Part shown: one piece after another, positions 16,680 to 23,990 of the stretch
Numbering within the stretch: the first letter of the stretch is position 1
Layout of the letters: each line of letters opens with the position of its first letter
Source: Bacteroidales bacterium
GTDB lineage: Bacteria > Bacteroidota > Bacteroidia > Bacteroidales > Muribaculaceae
Length of the DNA stretch: 41,316 nucleotides
Direction of reading: 5' to 3'
Assembly: GCA_030531495.1 (NCBI GenBank)
Contig: JAUNNJ010000013.1
Coordinates: 1 to 41,316, forward strand
Made by a program: the position numbers and the translations under genes
The notes under the pieces: generated by a model
Databases searched by the model: none
What the model was told of the DNA's origin: nothing
The model's input: only the letters and a program-made list of their open reading frames with translations

Positions 16680-18233
16680 ATGTTTAAAAGTCATCCTAAA
16701 GGGTTGATTCCCGCAGCACTCAGTAACATGGGTGAACGCTTTGGCTACTACATTATGGCAGCGGTGCTTTCTTTGTTCCTCTGCTCTAAGTTTGGTTTGA
16801 GCGATGCAACAGCTGCCGCTGTTTATTCAGCATTCTTGGCCGGTATCTACGTACTTAGCCTCGTTGGTGGTATCATTGCCGATCGCACACAAAACTACAA
16901 GGGCACCATCATGACCGGTATCGTGATTATGGCTCTCGGTTATGTAGGTCTCGCAATTCCTATCACTTCAACCAGCGACAACGCAACAATGCTCCTCGTG
17001 TTCACTTGCGCTGCTCTTGTGCTTATTGCATTTGGTAATGGTCTTTTCAAAGGCAACCTCCAAGCAATCGTGGGACAAATGTACGACGACATGGAAGCTC
17101 AAGCTGCCGCTGAAGGCGAAGAAGCCCTCAAGAAAGTGAAAGGCAAACGCGACAGCGGTTTCCAAATCTTCTATGTATTCATCAACATTGGTGGTCTGGT
17201 GGCTCCATTCGTTGCGCCATTGCTCCGCAGCTGGTGGTTGGGCCTCAGCGGCTACAAGTACGTAGCAGAACTTCCTGCACTTTGCCACAAGTTCCTCGCT
17301 GGCCCTCTCAACGCCGACGACACTGCCAACATCGTAAAATATATGGAACAAGCAGGTATTTCTGGCCAACCTTCTGCAGAAGTTTGCCAAAGCTACCTCG
17401 AAGTGTTCAACCAAGGTGTACACTTCGCATTCATTGCTTCTGTTGCTGCAATGTTGCTCTCTTTGGGCATCTTCATCTGGAAGCGCGGTTTGTTCCCAAC
17501 TCCTGGCAAGAAAGAAACCAAGGCTGTTGAATACAGCGCTGAAGAAAAAGCTCAACAAGCAAAAGAACTGAAGCAACGTCTCTATGCTCTCTTCGCTGTG
17601 CTTGGCGTGGTTATCTTCTTCTGGTTCTCATTCCACCAGAATGGTGTATCACTCTCATTCTTCGCTCGCGACTTCGTGAAGACCGGCCAATTCCCACCTG
17701 AATTCTGGCAAGCAGTGAACCCATTCTTCGTAATCGTGCTCACTCCAGTGATTATGTGGATTTTCGGCTCGCTCAGCAAGAAGGGTAAAGAAATTTCAAC
17801 CCCAAGAAAGATTGCTATCGGTATGACTATTGCAGGTCTTGCTTATGCATTCCTTGCATTCTTCTCTGCTTCTGCTGGCTATCCTTCAGGCGAAGCATTC
17901 ACTGCAATGGAAGCTGTTGCTCGCGAAGGCATGAAGGCTGGCGCATGGGTGATGATCGTGACCTACTTCTTGCTCACCGTAGCAGAATTGTTTATTTCTC
18001 CACTCGGTCTTTCATTCGTTTCAAAGGTGGCTCCTAAGAGCATGCTCGGTCTCTGCCAAGGCCTCTGGCTCGGCACTACCGCTCTTGGCAATATACTACT
18101 CCCAGTCGGTGCTATCATGTACAACAAGATTGACTTGTGGCAATGCTGGGGCGTGTTCATCGTGGTTTGCTTCCTCTCTGCAGGTATCATGCTCGCTATG
18201 GTGAAATGGCTTGAACGCGTAACCAAGGAATAA
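16680..18233 (+). CDS. POT/PTR2-type major facilitator transporter
   Basis: This 517-residue inner-membrane protein has about 12 to 14 hydrophobic segments and two signatures of the proton-dependent oligopeptide transporter family: GERFGYYIM at residues 18-26 and FYVFINIGGLVAPF near 165. In characterised members the first motif is ExxERFxYY, and its first Glu takes part in proton coupling. Here that position is Asn16 (NMGERFGYY), so coupling or substrate may differ from classical di/tripeptide uptake. The loop between the halves is long and charged (near 275-300). It follows sufE by 41 bases. The stop is followed by a terminator at 18263-18296 that is duplicated downstream. Confidence 0.85.
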   Translation: MFKSHPKGLIPAALSNMGERFGYYIMAAVLSLFLCSKFGLSDATAAAVYSAFLAGIYVLSLVGGIIADRTQNYKGTIMTGIVIMALGYVGLAIPITSTSDNATMLLVFTCAALVLIAFGNGLFKGNLQAIVGQMYDDMEAQAAAEGEEALKKVKGKRDSGFQIFYVFINIGGLVAPFVAPLLRSWWLGLSGYKYVAELPALCHKFLAGPLNADDTANIVKYMEQAGISGQPSAEVCQSYLEVFNQGVHFAFIASVAAMLLSLGIFIWKRGLFPTPGKKETKAVEYSAEEKAQQAKELKQRLYALFAVLGVVIFFWFSFHQNGVSLSFFARDFVKTGQFPPEFWQAVNPFFVIVLTPVIMWIFGSLSKKGKEISTPRKIAIGMTIAGLAYAFLAFFSASAGYPSGEAFTAMEAVAREGMKAGAWVMIVTYFLLTVAELFISPLGLSFVSKVAPKSMLGLCQGLWLGTTALGNILLPVGAIMYNKIDLWQCWGVFIVVCFLSAGIMLAMVKWLERVTKE

Positions 18234-18296
18234 TACTCCGGTTATAGCAACGATATTTACTTGGCCCTGCCTTTTTCGAGGTGGGGCCATTTTTTT
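18230..18296 (+). repeat. Direct repeat, copy 1 (stop codon plus terminator)
   Basis: The unit runs ATAATACT, then GCAACGATATTTACTTGGCC and the terminator hairpin. In this copy nine extra bases (CCGGTTATA) separate the first two parts. The TAA inside ATAATACT is the stop codon of the transporter gene. The second copy is at 18852-18909. Confidence 0.85.
18263..18296 (+). terminator. Terminator of the POT transporter gene
   Basis: GGCCCTGCC (18263-18271) pairs with GGTGGGGCC (18280-18288), with two G-U pairs, followed by a run of seven T. It is nearly identical to the terminator at 18876-18909. Confidence 0.85.
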
Positions 18297-18306
18297 GACA
18301 CAAAAT

Positions 18307-18338
18307 TTTGTGGTATCAAAAATGATACCTATATTTGC
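18307..18338 (+). promoter_or_regulatory. Promoter with overlapping operator of the DUF2442 cassette
   Basis: TTTG (18307-18310) and TATATTTGC (18330-18338) are separated by 19 bases, an excellent Bacteroidetes promoter. Between them lies a perfect inverted repeat, GGTATC (18312-18317) and GATACC (18324-18329), with a six-base spacer. An operator in this position would block polymerase when bound, the arrangement expected for autoregulation by a helix-turn-helix protein such as the downstream gene product. Confidence 0.72.
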
Positions 18339-18451
18339 AAAAGCACAACATTAAAACCAGCGACCTCAAACGCATCACAACTGTGATAGAGGACAACAAA
18401 GACATTATCATCAATTATTGGGAAAATTATTTCAATAAAAAAGGTAAATAA
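18326..18451 (+). pseudogene. 3' remnant of a DUF4160-like gene
   Basis: In the frame ending at TAA 18449-18451 the sequence encodes about 41 residues, including NIKTSDLKRITTVIEDNKDI and a closing NYWENYFN. This resembles the C-terminus of DUF4160 proteins, which are usually encoded just before DUF2442 genes. No ATG is present and an in-frame TGA lies at 18323-18325, directly inside the operator. The 5' part of the gene therefore seems to have been lost by a deletion that joined promoter to gene end. The stop overlaps the next ATG (TAATG), as in an intact coupled pair. The family assignment of such a short piece is tentative; the open frame and the overlap are directly visible. Confidence 0.55.
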
Positions 18452-18855
18452 TGAAAAGAATTACAGAAATATGGTTCGACGAAAGCCACATTTTCGGAAA
18501 AGATGAGCACGGGAACATCTATAAGCAATCTTTGCTATGGTATCCCCACTTAAAGAATGCCGACAAAGCCCAACGCGAAAGATACACCATTGGCTACGAC
18601 GGCTTACACTGGCGAGAGCTTGACGAAGACGTGAGCTTTGAAAGTTTTGAATATGACGACGCAGAGCCTACGCCTTTACAACGCTTTTTCATGACACATA
18701 CAGAGATTAACGTGGCTGAGTTCTCAAAAAAGTGTAACATCAACGCCACATTGATGAGAAATTACATTAATGGATTCAAAAAGCCTTCAAAAGAAAGAGA
18801 GAACCTCATATTTGAAACTATACACAATCTTGGGAAAGAATATATTAACGCATAA
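18451..18855 (+). CDS. DUF2442-type protein with helix-turn-helix-like C-terminus
   Basis: This 134-residue cytosolic protein has a DUF2442-like N-terminal half (residues 1-70: ITEIWFDESHIFGKDEHGN, WYPHLKNADKAQRERY, LHWRELDEDVSFESF). The C-terminal half looks like an XRE-type helix-turn-helix (VAEFSKKCNINATLMRNYIN, then GFKKPSKE). DUF2442 genes often follow DUF4160 genes in a toxin-antitoxin-like pair. Here the first gene survives only as a tail. The ATG overlaps the preceding stop by one base. Its own stop TAA lies inside the second copy of the flanking direct repeat. It probably represses the promoter at 18307-18338 through the GGTATC/GATACC site; this is an inference from layout. Confidence 0.72.
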   Translation: MKRITEIWFDESHIFGKDEHGNIYKQSLLWYPHLKNADKAQRERYTIGYDGLHWRELDEDVSFESFEYDDAEPTPLQRFFMTHTEINVAEFSKKCNINATLMRNYINGFKKPSKERENLIFETIHNLGKEYINA

Positions 18856-18909
18856 TACTGCAACGATATTTACTTGGCCCTGCCTTTTTTCGAGGTGGGG
18901 CCATTTTTT
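18852..18909 (+). repeat. Direct repeat, copy 2 (stop codon plus terminator)
   Basis: ATAATACTGCAACGATATTT followed by the same hairpin as at 18263-18296, differing only in T-run lengths. It contains the stop codon of the DUF2442 gene and its terminator (18876-18909). Confidence 0.85.
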
Positions 18910-19021
18910 GTGGACCAGGGAAGCGACATTTGTCTATGAAAACATGGGGAATGTCTATTGAATTTTGAGCACACGAAAAGTATTTTTATTTTTGTGTATT
19001 TCCTTTTTGGAGGAAATGCAC

Positions 19022-19030
19022 TATATTTGT
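19022..19030 (+). promoter_or_regulatory. -7 promoter box for the two-component pair
   Basis: TATATTTGT matches TAnnTTTG and lies 37 bases ahead of the GTG start. This short leader supports that start. Confidence 0.45.
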
Positions 19031-19066
19031 ACTGATTATTAACTAATATTCATCTCTCAACTCAAA

Positions 19067-20131
19067 GTGGGAAAACAGAACATCGACAAACGCAACCTTG
19101 CCATCCACGTCCTTTGCTGGGGATTGGTGATATTCGTGCCTTCAATTCTGCGACCATCAGAATCGATGGACGAGCGCCTTTTGCACACGTTCCGTTCGCT
19201 CGGTCCTACGTTGTGCTACATGGCTGTGTTCTACATCAACTACCTTTACCTGGTGCCCCTTCTCTACCTCAAGCACCGAAGAAACAGATTTTTCTGGGAA
19301 AATATCGCCCTCATCACACTCGCTATTTTGCTTCATTCGGGATGGTGGTGGCTGATGTCGCTTCTGTTTCCCGACACACCTCGCCGTGGGCCGCATGCCC
19401 CAGTGGCTTTTGCGCTTTGGCAAATCACGATGATGAGCCTGATGGCTGCTTTAGCGATGGCAATCCGCATGTCGCAGCACTGGAAAAAGATGGACGACAT
19501 GCGACGCGAGGCGGAAAAAGCAAGAAGCGAAGCCGAGCTGAGTAACCTACGCAACCAACTCAATCCACACTTCTTGCTCAACACACTGAACAACATCTAC
19601 GCTCTCATCGCCATAGACCCCGACAAGGCGCAAGGCGCGGTGCACGATTTAAGTAAACTGCTGCGCCATGTGCTCTACGACAACCAACAAAACTTCGTGC
19701 CGCTCAACAAGGAAGTGGCTTTCATCAACAACTATATAGAACTGATGAGAATCCGCGTAAACCAAAGCGTGAACATCAGCACCAACATCAGCGTTGACGA
19801 AAACGACTCCACCCCAATCGCTCCGCTCATCTTCATTTCGCTCATCGAAAATGCATTCAAGCATGGCATTTCGCCATCGATGCCAAGTTATATCAACATC
19901 AAGATAGCGCAGGAGGACGGAATAATTACTTGCGAAATTCGCAACAGTTGTCACCCTAAGAGCACAAACGACAAGAGCGGTTCGGGCATAGGCCTCGAAC
20001 AGGTGCAAAAGCGCCTCGAACTCATGTATGAGGGGCACCACGAATGGCTGCGCGGCACCACCGACGACGGCAAAGAATATTATTCAATCATAAAAATCAA
20101 CAGCAATGATTCTGAAATGTGCAATAGTTGA
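19067..20131 (+). CDS. LytS-type sensor histidine kinase
   Basis: This 354-residue protein starts with GTG; there is no earlier ATG in frame after the promoter. Four hydrophobic segments span about residues 10-135 (LAIHVLCWGLVIFVPSIL, LCYMAVFYINYLYLVPLLYL, and two more). A short coiled coil leads to the His_kinase domain, with the phosphorylated His168 in NQLNPHFLLNTLNNI. The HATPase part has LIENAFKHGI and SGIGLEQVQKRLEL. It lacks a recognisable extracellular sensor domain, so the stimulus is probably detected by the membrane part. It overlaps the response-regulator gene by 26 bases, so the two form one signalling pair. Bacteroidales LytS/LytTR pairs control diverse envelope and sugar genes, and the targets here are unknown. 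Confidence 0.9.
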   Translation: MGKQNIDKRNLAIHVLCWGLVIFVPSILRPSESMDERLLHTFRSLGPTLCYMAVFYINYLYLVPLLYLKHRRNRFFWENIALITLAILLHSGWWWLMSLLFPDTPRRGPHAPVAFALWQITMMSLMAALAMAIRMSQHWKKMDDMRREAEKARSEAELSNLRNQLNPHFLLNTLNNIYALIAIDPDKAQGAVHDLSKLLRHVLYDNQQNFVPLNKEVAFINNYIELMRIRVNQSVNISTNISVDENDSTPIAPLIFISLIENAFKHGISPSMPSYINIKIAQEDGIITCEIRNSCHPKSTNDKSGSGIGLEQVQKRLELMYEGHHEWLRGTTDDGKEYYSIIKINSNDSEMCNS

Positions 20132-20822
20132 CGACGAGCCTCTGGCAGTGGAACTTCTGGCGAGCTATGTGGGCAAAATCCCATTCATGCAACTGGCGGG
20201 AAAATACAACAGCGCCATGGATGCCATGAAAGGCATCGCACATGAAGCAGTCGACGTCATTTTTCTCGACATACAGATGCCCGAAATCAACGGACTTGAG
20301 CTCTCGAAAATGATTCCCGAAACCACACGCGTCGTATTCACCACGGCTTTCGACCAATATGCAGTCGACGGATTCCGCAGCAATGCACTCGACTATCTGC
20401 TCAAGCCTATCAGCTATGTCCACTTCCTTGCCGCCTGCAACAAGGCGCTGCAGTGGTTCTCGCTCGTGCGCCAACAAAACACAGAAGTGGAGAAAGACAA
20501 CGAGCCCAAAAGCATATTCGTGAAGAGCGAATACAAATTGATTCAAATCAGCCTCGACAGCATCAAATACATTGAAGGGCTGAAGGACTACGTAAAAATC
20601 TACACCGACAACTCGGCTAAGCCTGTGGTATCGCTGATGAACATGAAGACAATGGAAGAAATGCTACCATCGTCGCGCTTCATTCGCGTGCACCGTTCTT
20701 TCATTGTACAGAAGAGTAAGATTCGCGAAATCGAGCGCAACCGCATCGTGTTTGGTGATGTGTACATCCCCATTGGCGACAGTTACAAGCAAGCCTTCCA
20801 AGAGTTTATCCAAAAAACTTAG
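20106..20822 (+). CDS. LytTR-family response regulator
   Basis: This 238-residue protein has a receiver domain (1-118) with the acidic pair in IVDDEPLAV, the phosphoacceptor Asp55 in IFLDIQMPEINGLEL and the conserved Lys in LLKPISY. It is followed by a LytTR DNA-binding domain (about 138-235; IFVKSEYKLIQISLDSIKYI, FIRVHRSFIVQKSKI). Phosphorylation by the overlapping histidine kinase should control binding to paired direct repeats upstream of target genes. The next gene starts 76 bases later on the same strand, with no terminator seen in the gap, so read-through is possible. Confidence 0.93.
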   Translation: MILKCAIVDDEPLAVELLASYVGKIPFMQLAGKYNSAMDAMKGIAHEAVDVIFLDIQMPEINGLELSKMIPETTRVVFTTAFDQYAVDGFRSNALDYLLKPISYVHFLAACNKALQWFSLVRQQNTEVEKDNEPKSIFVKSEYKLIQISLDSIKYIEGLKDYVKIYTDNSAKPVVSLMNMKTMEEMLPSSRFIRVHRSFIVQKSKIREIERNRIVFGDVYIPIGDSYKQAFQEFIQKT

Positions 20823-20898
20823 CGAAATTTCACTCCGAAAATTAAACTTTTTGAACTTTCCGACATCTTATTGAGGATTTCAAACATTACTTTACAGC

Positions 20899-21834
20899 AT
20901 GAAATTCTACATCATCAAAGACGATTTACGCCTTGGCCCATTCACGCTCGAGGAGGTGAAGCAACAAGGTCTCGCTTCCGACACGCTGGTGTGGCATAAG
21001 GGCATGCCCGACTGGAAAGAAGCGTGCACCGTGCCCGAACTGGTGGATGCCATCGTGCCCAGTGTACCCGATGAATACAAGCAGGAAGAATACAGCACTC
21101 CAGAAGAAGTGGTGGTCGACGACTGTCCGCCCATCCCAGAGCCTCCGCAACCACGAGTGCAACCCCGGCGATACAGTTATGCCCCCACTCCTGCACCAAT
21201 GCCTGCAGAGCCAGAAAAGAAATCGAAGGCAGGTGTCATTGCCCTTGCCTCGGTGCTTGTGGTTTTGATTATTCTGTGCATTATGATGCTCACAAAGCCT
21301 TCGCGTGCCGACTATATCGACACCATCACACGCAACACCACCGAATATATCGTAGAGCGAATCGACGACAGTGCACACTCGGCATCAGAAACACTTGCCG
21401 GAACGGCGAAATTTGCCACTTCCAAAGCGGTGAGCGCCATGCTTGAGCACGGCATCAATGTAGACGACTATTTCATCTTCAATACGGCAAGCGTGAAAAT
21501 AGGCGACAGGACTTTCACTGTGGGGTTTGGCATGTTCAGCCATGTGTTCACATTCGACAAGGAAGACTTGGCCAAAGCTGTGAATGAATATTTAGAAAGA
21601 GAACGCGCAAAAGAGAACAACAGCACTATTGAAGCTGTGCAAGGTGCCGTGGACGATGCCATCGAATTTGGCAAACAAACTGCCGAAAAACAGGGTATTG
21701 ATGAGCAAGACATCAACAACGCAGTTGACACCATCAAGCAGCGCGCCATTGAAAAAGGGGGTGAAATCGTGGACGAAGTGATGGAAAAAGCAAAAGAAAA
21801 AGGTAAAGAAGCCATCGAAGATTTATTGAATTAA
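20899..21834 (+). CDS. GYF_2 (DUF4339) membrane protein
   Basis: This 311-residue protein opens with a GYF_2 domain (1-50; FYIIKDDLRLGPFTLEEVKQ, then DTLVWHKGMPDWKEA), a small fold expected to bind proline-rich peptides. A proline-rich linker (about 66-105) follows, and then a single membrane segment (about 112-134, VIALASVLVVLIILCIMML). Residues 135-235 (YFIFNTASVKIGDRTFTVGF) match the protein encoded next door and may belong to DUF4359. The C-terminus is charged, helical and rich in Glu and Lys. The N-terminal GYF_2 domain should face the cytosol and the rest the periplasm. The next gene starts 11 bases later. Function unknown. Confidence 0.75.
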   Translation: MKFYIIKDDLRLGPFTLEEVKQQGLASDTLVWHKGMPDWKEACTVPELVDAIVPSVPDEYKQEEYSTPEEVVVDDCPPIPEPPQPRVQPRRYSYAPTPAPMPAEPEKKSKAGVIALASVLVVLIILCIMMLTKPSRADYIDTITRNTTEYIVERIDDSAHSASETLAGTAKFATSKAVSAMLEHGINVDDYFIFNTASVKIGDRTFTVGFGMFSHVFTFDKEDLAKAVNEYLERERAKENNSTIEAVQGAVDDAIEFGKQTAEKQGIDEQDINNAVDTIKQRAIEKGGEIVDEVMEKAKEKGKEAIEDLLN

Positions 21835-21844
21835 ACCGACGGGA

Positions 21845-22294
21845 ATGAAAAGACAACATCTCACCACGCTCCTTACAACCGCCATCGTGGCGATGGTGTT
21901 CGGCATCATGAAAGGCACATGCCCATCGGAAACCGAGCATCGCGACACCATGGGCCAAAGCGTGCGCCACTGCATCGAGGCAAGTATCGACAGTTCTGCA
22001 ATTGCAAAAGTTCCACTACTCGGCAGCCTCATGGCGGAAGGAGGAAAAATACTGAGCGACCAGGCCATTTCCACCTACCTCAGCGACAATTACACAGTGT
22101 CGGACTACTGGCTGTGGTCGGTAGGTAGAACAAACATCGACGGCGAACAAGTGCGCACCACCTTCGGCATGCTGGGACATGTTTGGACTTGCAACGAAGA
22201 CCGACTTCAAACCGCTATCAATGCCGCCATCAAGAAGTACATCATCGACAAGGCCTCTACAGCGGCGGCAGCTGCCATTTCCATTCTTATGTAA
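21845..22294 (+). CDS. Small exported protein, paralogue of the preceding C-terminal domain
   Basis: This 149-residue protein has an N-terminal hydrophobic anchor or signal (LTTLLTTAIVAMVFGIM) and one domain. It aligns with residues 135-235 of its neighbour: YWLWSVGRTNIDGEQVRTTF, then GMLGHVWTC, against the YFIFNTASVKIGDRTFTVGF, then GMFSHVFTF there. The family may be DUF4359, at low confidence. It lacks the GYF_2 domain. With an 11-base gap the two genes are almost certainly cotranscribed. The two domains may pair in the periplasm, which is inference. A 13-base-pair terminator stem at 22316-22350 ends the unit. Confidence 0.65.
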   Translation: MKRQHLTTLLTTAIVAMVFGIMKGTCPSETEHRDTMGQSVRHCIEASIDSSAIAKVPLLGSLMAEGGKILSDQAISTYLSDNYTVSDYWLWSVGRTNIDGEQVRTTFGMLGHVWTCNEDRLQTAINAAIKKYIIDKASTAAAAAISILM

Positions 22295-22315
22295 AAGATA
22301 GTGTAAACTATACAG

Positions 22316-22350
22316 ACAGCGGGAGCGCTTTGCAATGGCGCTCCCGCTGT
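22316..22350. terminator. Strong hairpin terminator between convergent genes
   Basis: ACAGCGGGAGCGC and GCGCTCCCGCTGT pair perfectly over 13 bases with a nine-base loop, followed on the plus strand by TATTTTTC. It lies between the plus-strand 21845-22294 gene and the minus-strand kinase gene and may serve both. Confidence 0.85.
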
Positions 22351-22373
22351 TATTTTTCACATGGATGGTGGGG

Positions 22374-23987
22374 CTACAAATCTGCCACCAGCGTTTGCTT
22401 GCCCCACACTGGATGCTCCCGATATGCCTTGAGCGATGCTTTTTTCACGTGCACACGCACTTTCGGGCTCTCGAACAATTCATTTGCATCTTGAGGCAAA
22501 GAGGCATAGTTGTACACATCTTTCAAGTTCGGGCAACGCAAGAACACATAGTCGCCCATCTCCACAACTCCTTCAGGGATATTCACCTCTTCCAATTCCG
22601 AGCATTCCCAAAACACGCCTCTACCCAACACTTTCAGCGACGATGGCAATTTCACTTTTTTAAGTCCCTTGTTGGATGCAAGACAATCTTTGTCAAGCAC
22701 TTCCATACCTTCGGGTATGATAACACTTTCCAGTGCATCAAGAGCAAACGTTCCTACCGAAAGAATTTTCAGATTAGGAGAGAGCACCACCGAAGACAAT
22801 CCATCGCAGCTACCGAAAGCCGACTCATCGATGGTTTTCACACTGGGTGGTAAATGTATTGACGATAGGTTTTGGCAATTAAAAAACGCTCCATATCCAA
22901 TATGCTCCACAGTGGAGGCGAAATAGACCGACCTCAATTTTTCATTGTTCATAAAAGCGGAATCGGCTATCGCCACCGTCTTATATTTTTTACCATTGAT
23001 TACAGCTTCGCTTGCGATATGAGCTGTATAATACGCCCTGTCCTCAACCACTGGTTGCCAACTCAAAACTTCACAAGTGCCTTCTTCCTCTGAGAGGATA
23101 CCATATTGCACACCCGAACTCAGCACTATTGCAGATCGGTTGGCATTATTGAATGCATACAGCAGAGCTTTTCGCCATGGCGTGTAGAGCATGGTGCTCG
23201 CCAATCCGATCACCACCACCCATATGCGCGACAGTTTGCTCTGGCGCCGCATGTTCTGCAACAGCGCTTCAGCACTTTTTGGGCGTTTTTCTATTTCATC
23301 GTTCAAACACCGCTTCATGATTTTGCGGTATTTGCGCGGAAGGCGCTTCTTCGTCACGCGTTCAATCTCTTGGAGAATACGCCCGATGGCATAGAGGTCG
23401 GAGCCCACGCCAATCTGCCCGTATCGGCTCTTGTCGCGCTGTTCGGGCGCCGCAAAAGTGATGTCGCAGCCAGGCGTGGTGTTGAAAGTGTCGCTATAGC
23501 TAAACCCTAAATCAAGCACCTTCACATCCGAATTCAGATTGGTGATCATGATATTGCTGGGCTTCAGGTCGAGATGCAGCACTTGGTGCTTATGGAGATA
23601 GTCGACGCATGCGAGAAGTTCGTTGAGCATGCGCTCTATGTTTTCTGATTTGCAGAAGTAGGATGGCGACGATTCGAGAACCTCCTCGATTGTGAGCCCG
23701 TCGACGTAGTCGAGCACAATCATCACGCCCTCTTTCGACTGAATAAAGTCGCGATACACCACCAGGTTGGGATGTTTCAATTCTCTACCCAACTCGTACT
23801 CCTTTTTGAAAATAGCCACATAGTGAGGGTCGCCCTCAAATTCGGGCTTCAACTTTTTCACCAGCACACGCCTGCCATCATGAATAGTGAGATACACGTC
23901 ACAAGTGCCCCCTTCGTGCTCATTCAGTTCTTTTGCAGTGGAGGGGTCAAGGAAAATTGGAGAAGAATATGACAAGAATAGCGACAT
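22374..23987 (-). CDS. Ser/Thr protein kinase with membrane segment and C-terminal BspA-type leucine-rich repeats
   Basis: This 537-residue protein has a Hanks-type kinase domain (about 18-250): Lys44 in VLVKKL, a candidate helix-C Glu63, HLDLKPSN with Asp140, Lys142 and Asn145, the metal-binding Asp159 in a DLG variant of DFG, and APE at 180-182. A membrane segment follows at about 255-268 (IWVVVIGLASTML), preceded by basic residues, so the kinase should be cytosolic. Residues from about 300 on lie outside and form LRR_5 (BspA-like) repeats (LRSVYFASTVEHIGYGAFFN, LSSVVLSPNLKILSVGTFAL). The layout is that of a receptor kinase with an external recognition array. HRD is HLD and DFG is DLG, but all catalytic residues remain. 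It lies 3 bases after the 23991-24551 gene in one operon. Ligand and targets are unknown. Confidence 0.85.
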   Translation of the reverse strand: MSLFLSYSSPIFLDPSTAKELNEHEGGTCDVYLTIHDGRRVLVKKLKPEFEGDPHYVAIFKKEYELGRELKHPNLVVYRDFIQSKEGVMIVLDYVDGLTIEEVLESSPSYFCKSENIERMLNELLACVDYLHKHQVLHLDLKPSNIMITNLNSDVKVLDLGFSYSDTFNTTPGCDITFAAPEQRDKSRYGQIGVGSDLYAIGRILQEIERVTKKRLPRKYRKIMKRCLNDEIEKRPKSAEALLQNMRRQSKLSRIWVVVIGLASTMLYTPWRKALLYAFNNANRSAIVLSSGVQYGILSEEEGTCEVLSWQPVVEDRAYYTAHIASEAVINGKKYKTVAIADSAFMNNEKLRSVYFASTVEHIGYGAFFNCQNLSSIHLPPSVKTIDESAFGSCDGLSSVVLSPNLKILSVGTFALDALESVIIPEGMEVLDKDCLASNKGLKKVKLPSSLKVLGRGVFWECSELEEVNIPEGVVEMGDYVFLRCPNLKDVYNYASLPQDANELFESPKVRVHVKKASLKAYREHPVWGKQTLVADL

Positions 23988-23990
23988 AGG

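Noticed and set aside
22335..22853. 172-codon plus-strand frame opposite the LRR kinase
   Set aside because: It is a shadow of the LRR region, rich in His and Phe, with no start signals.
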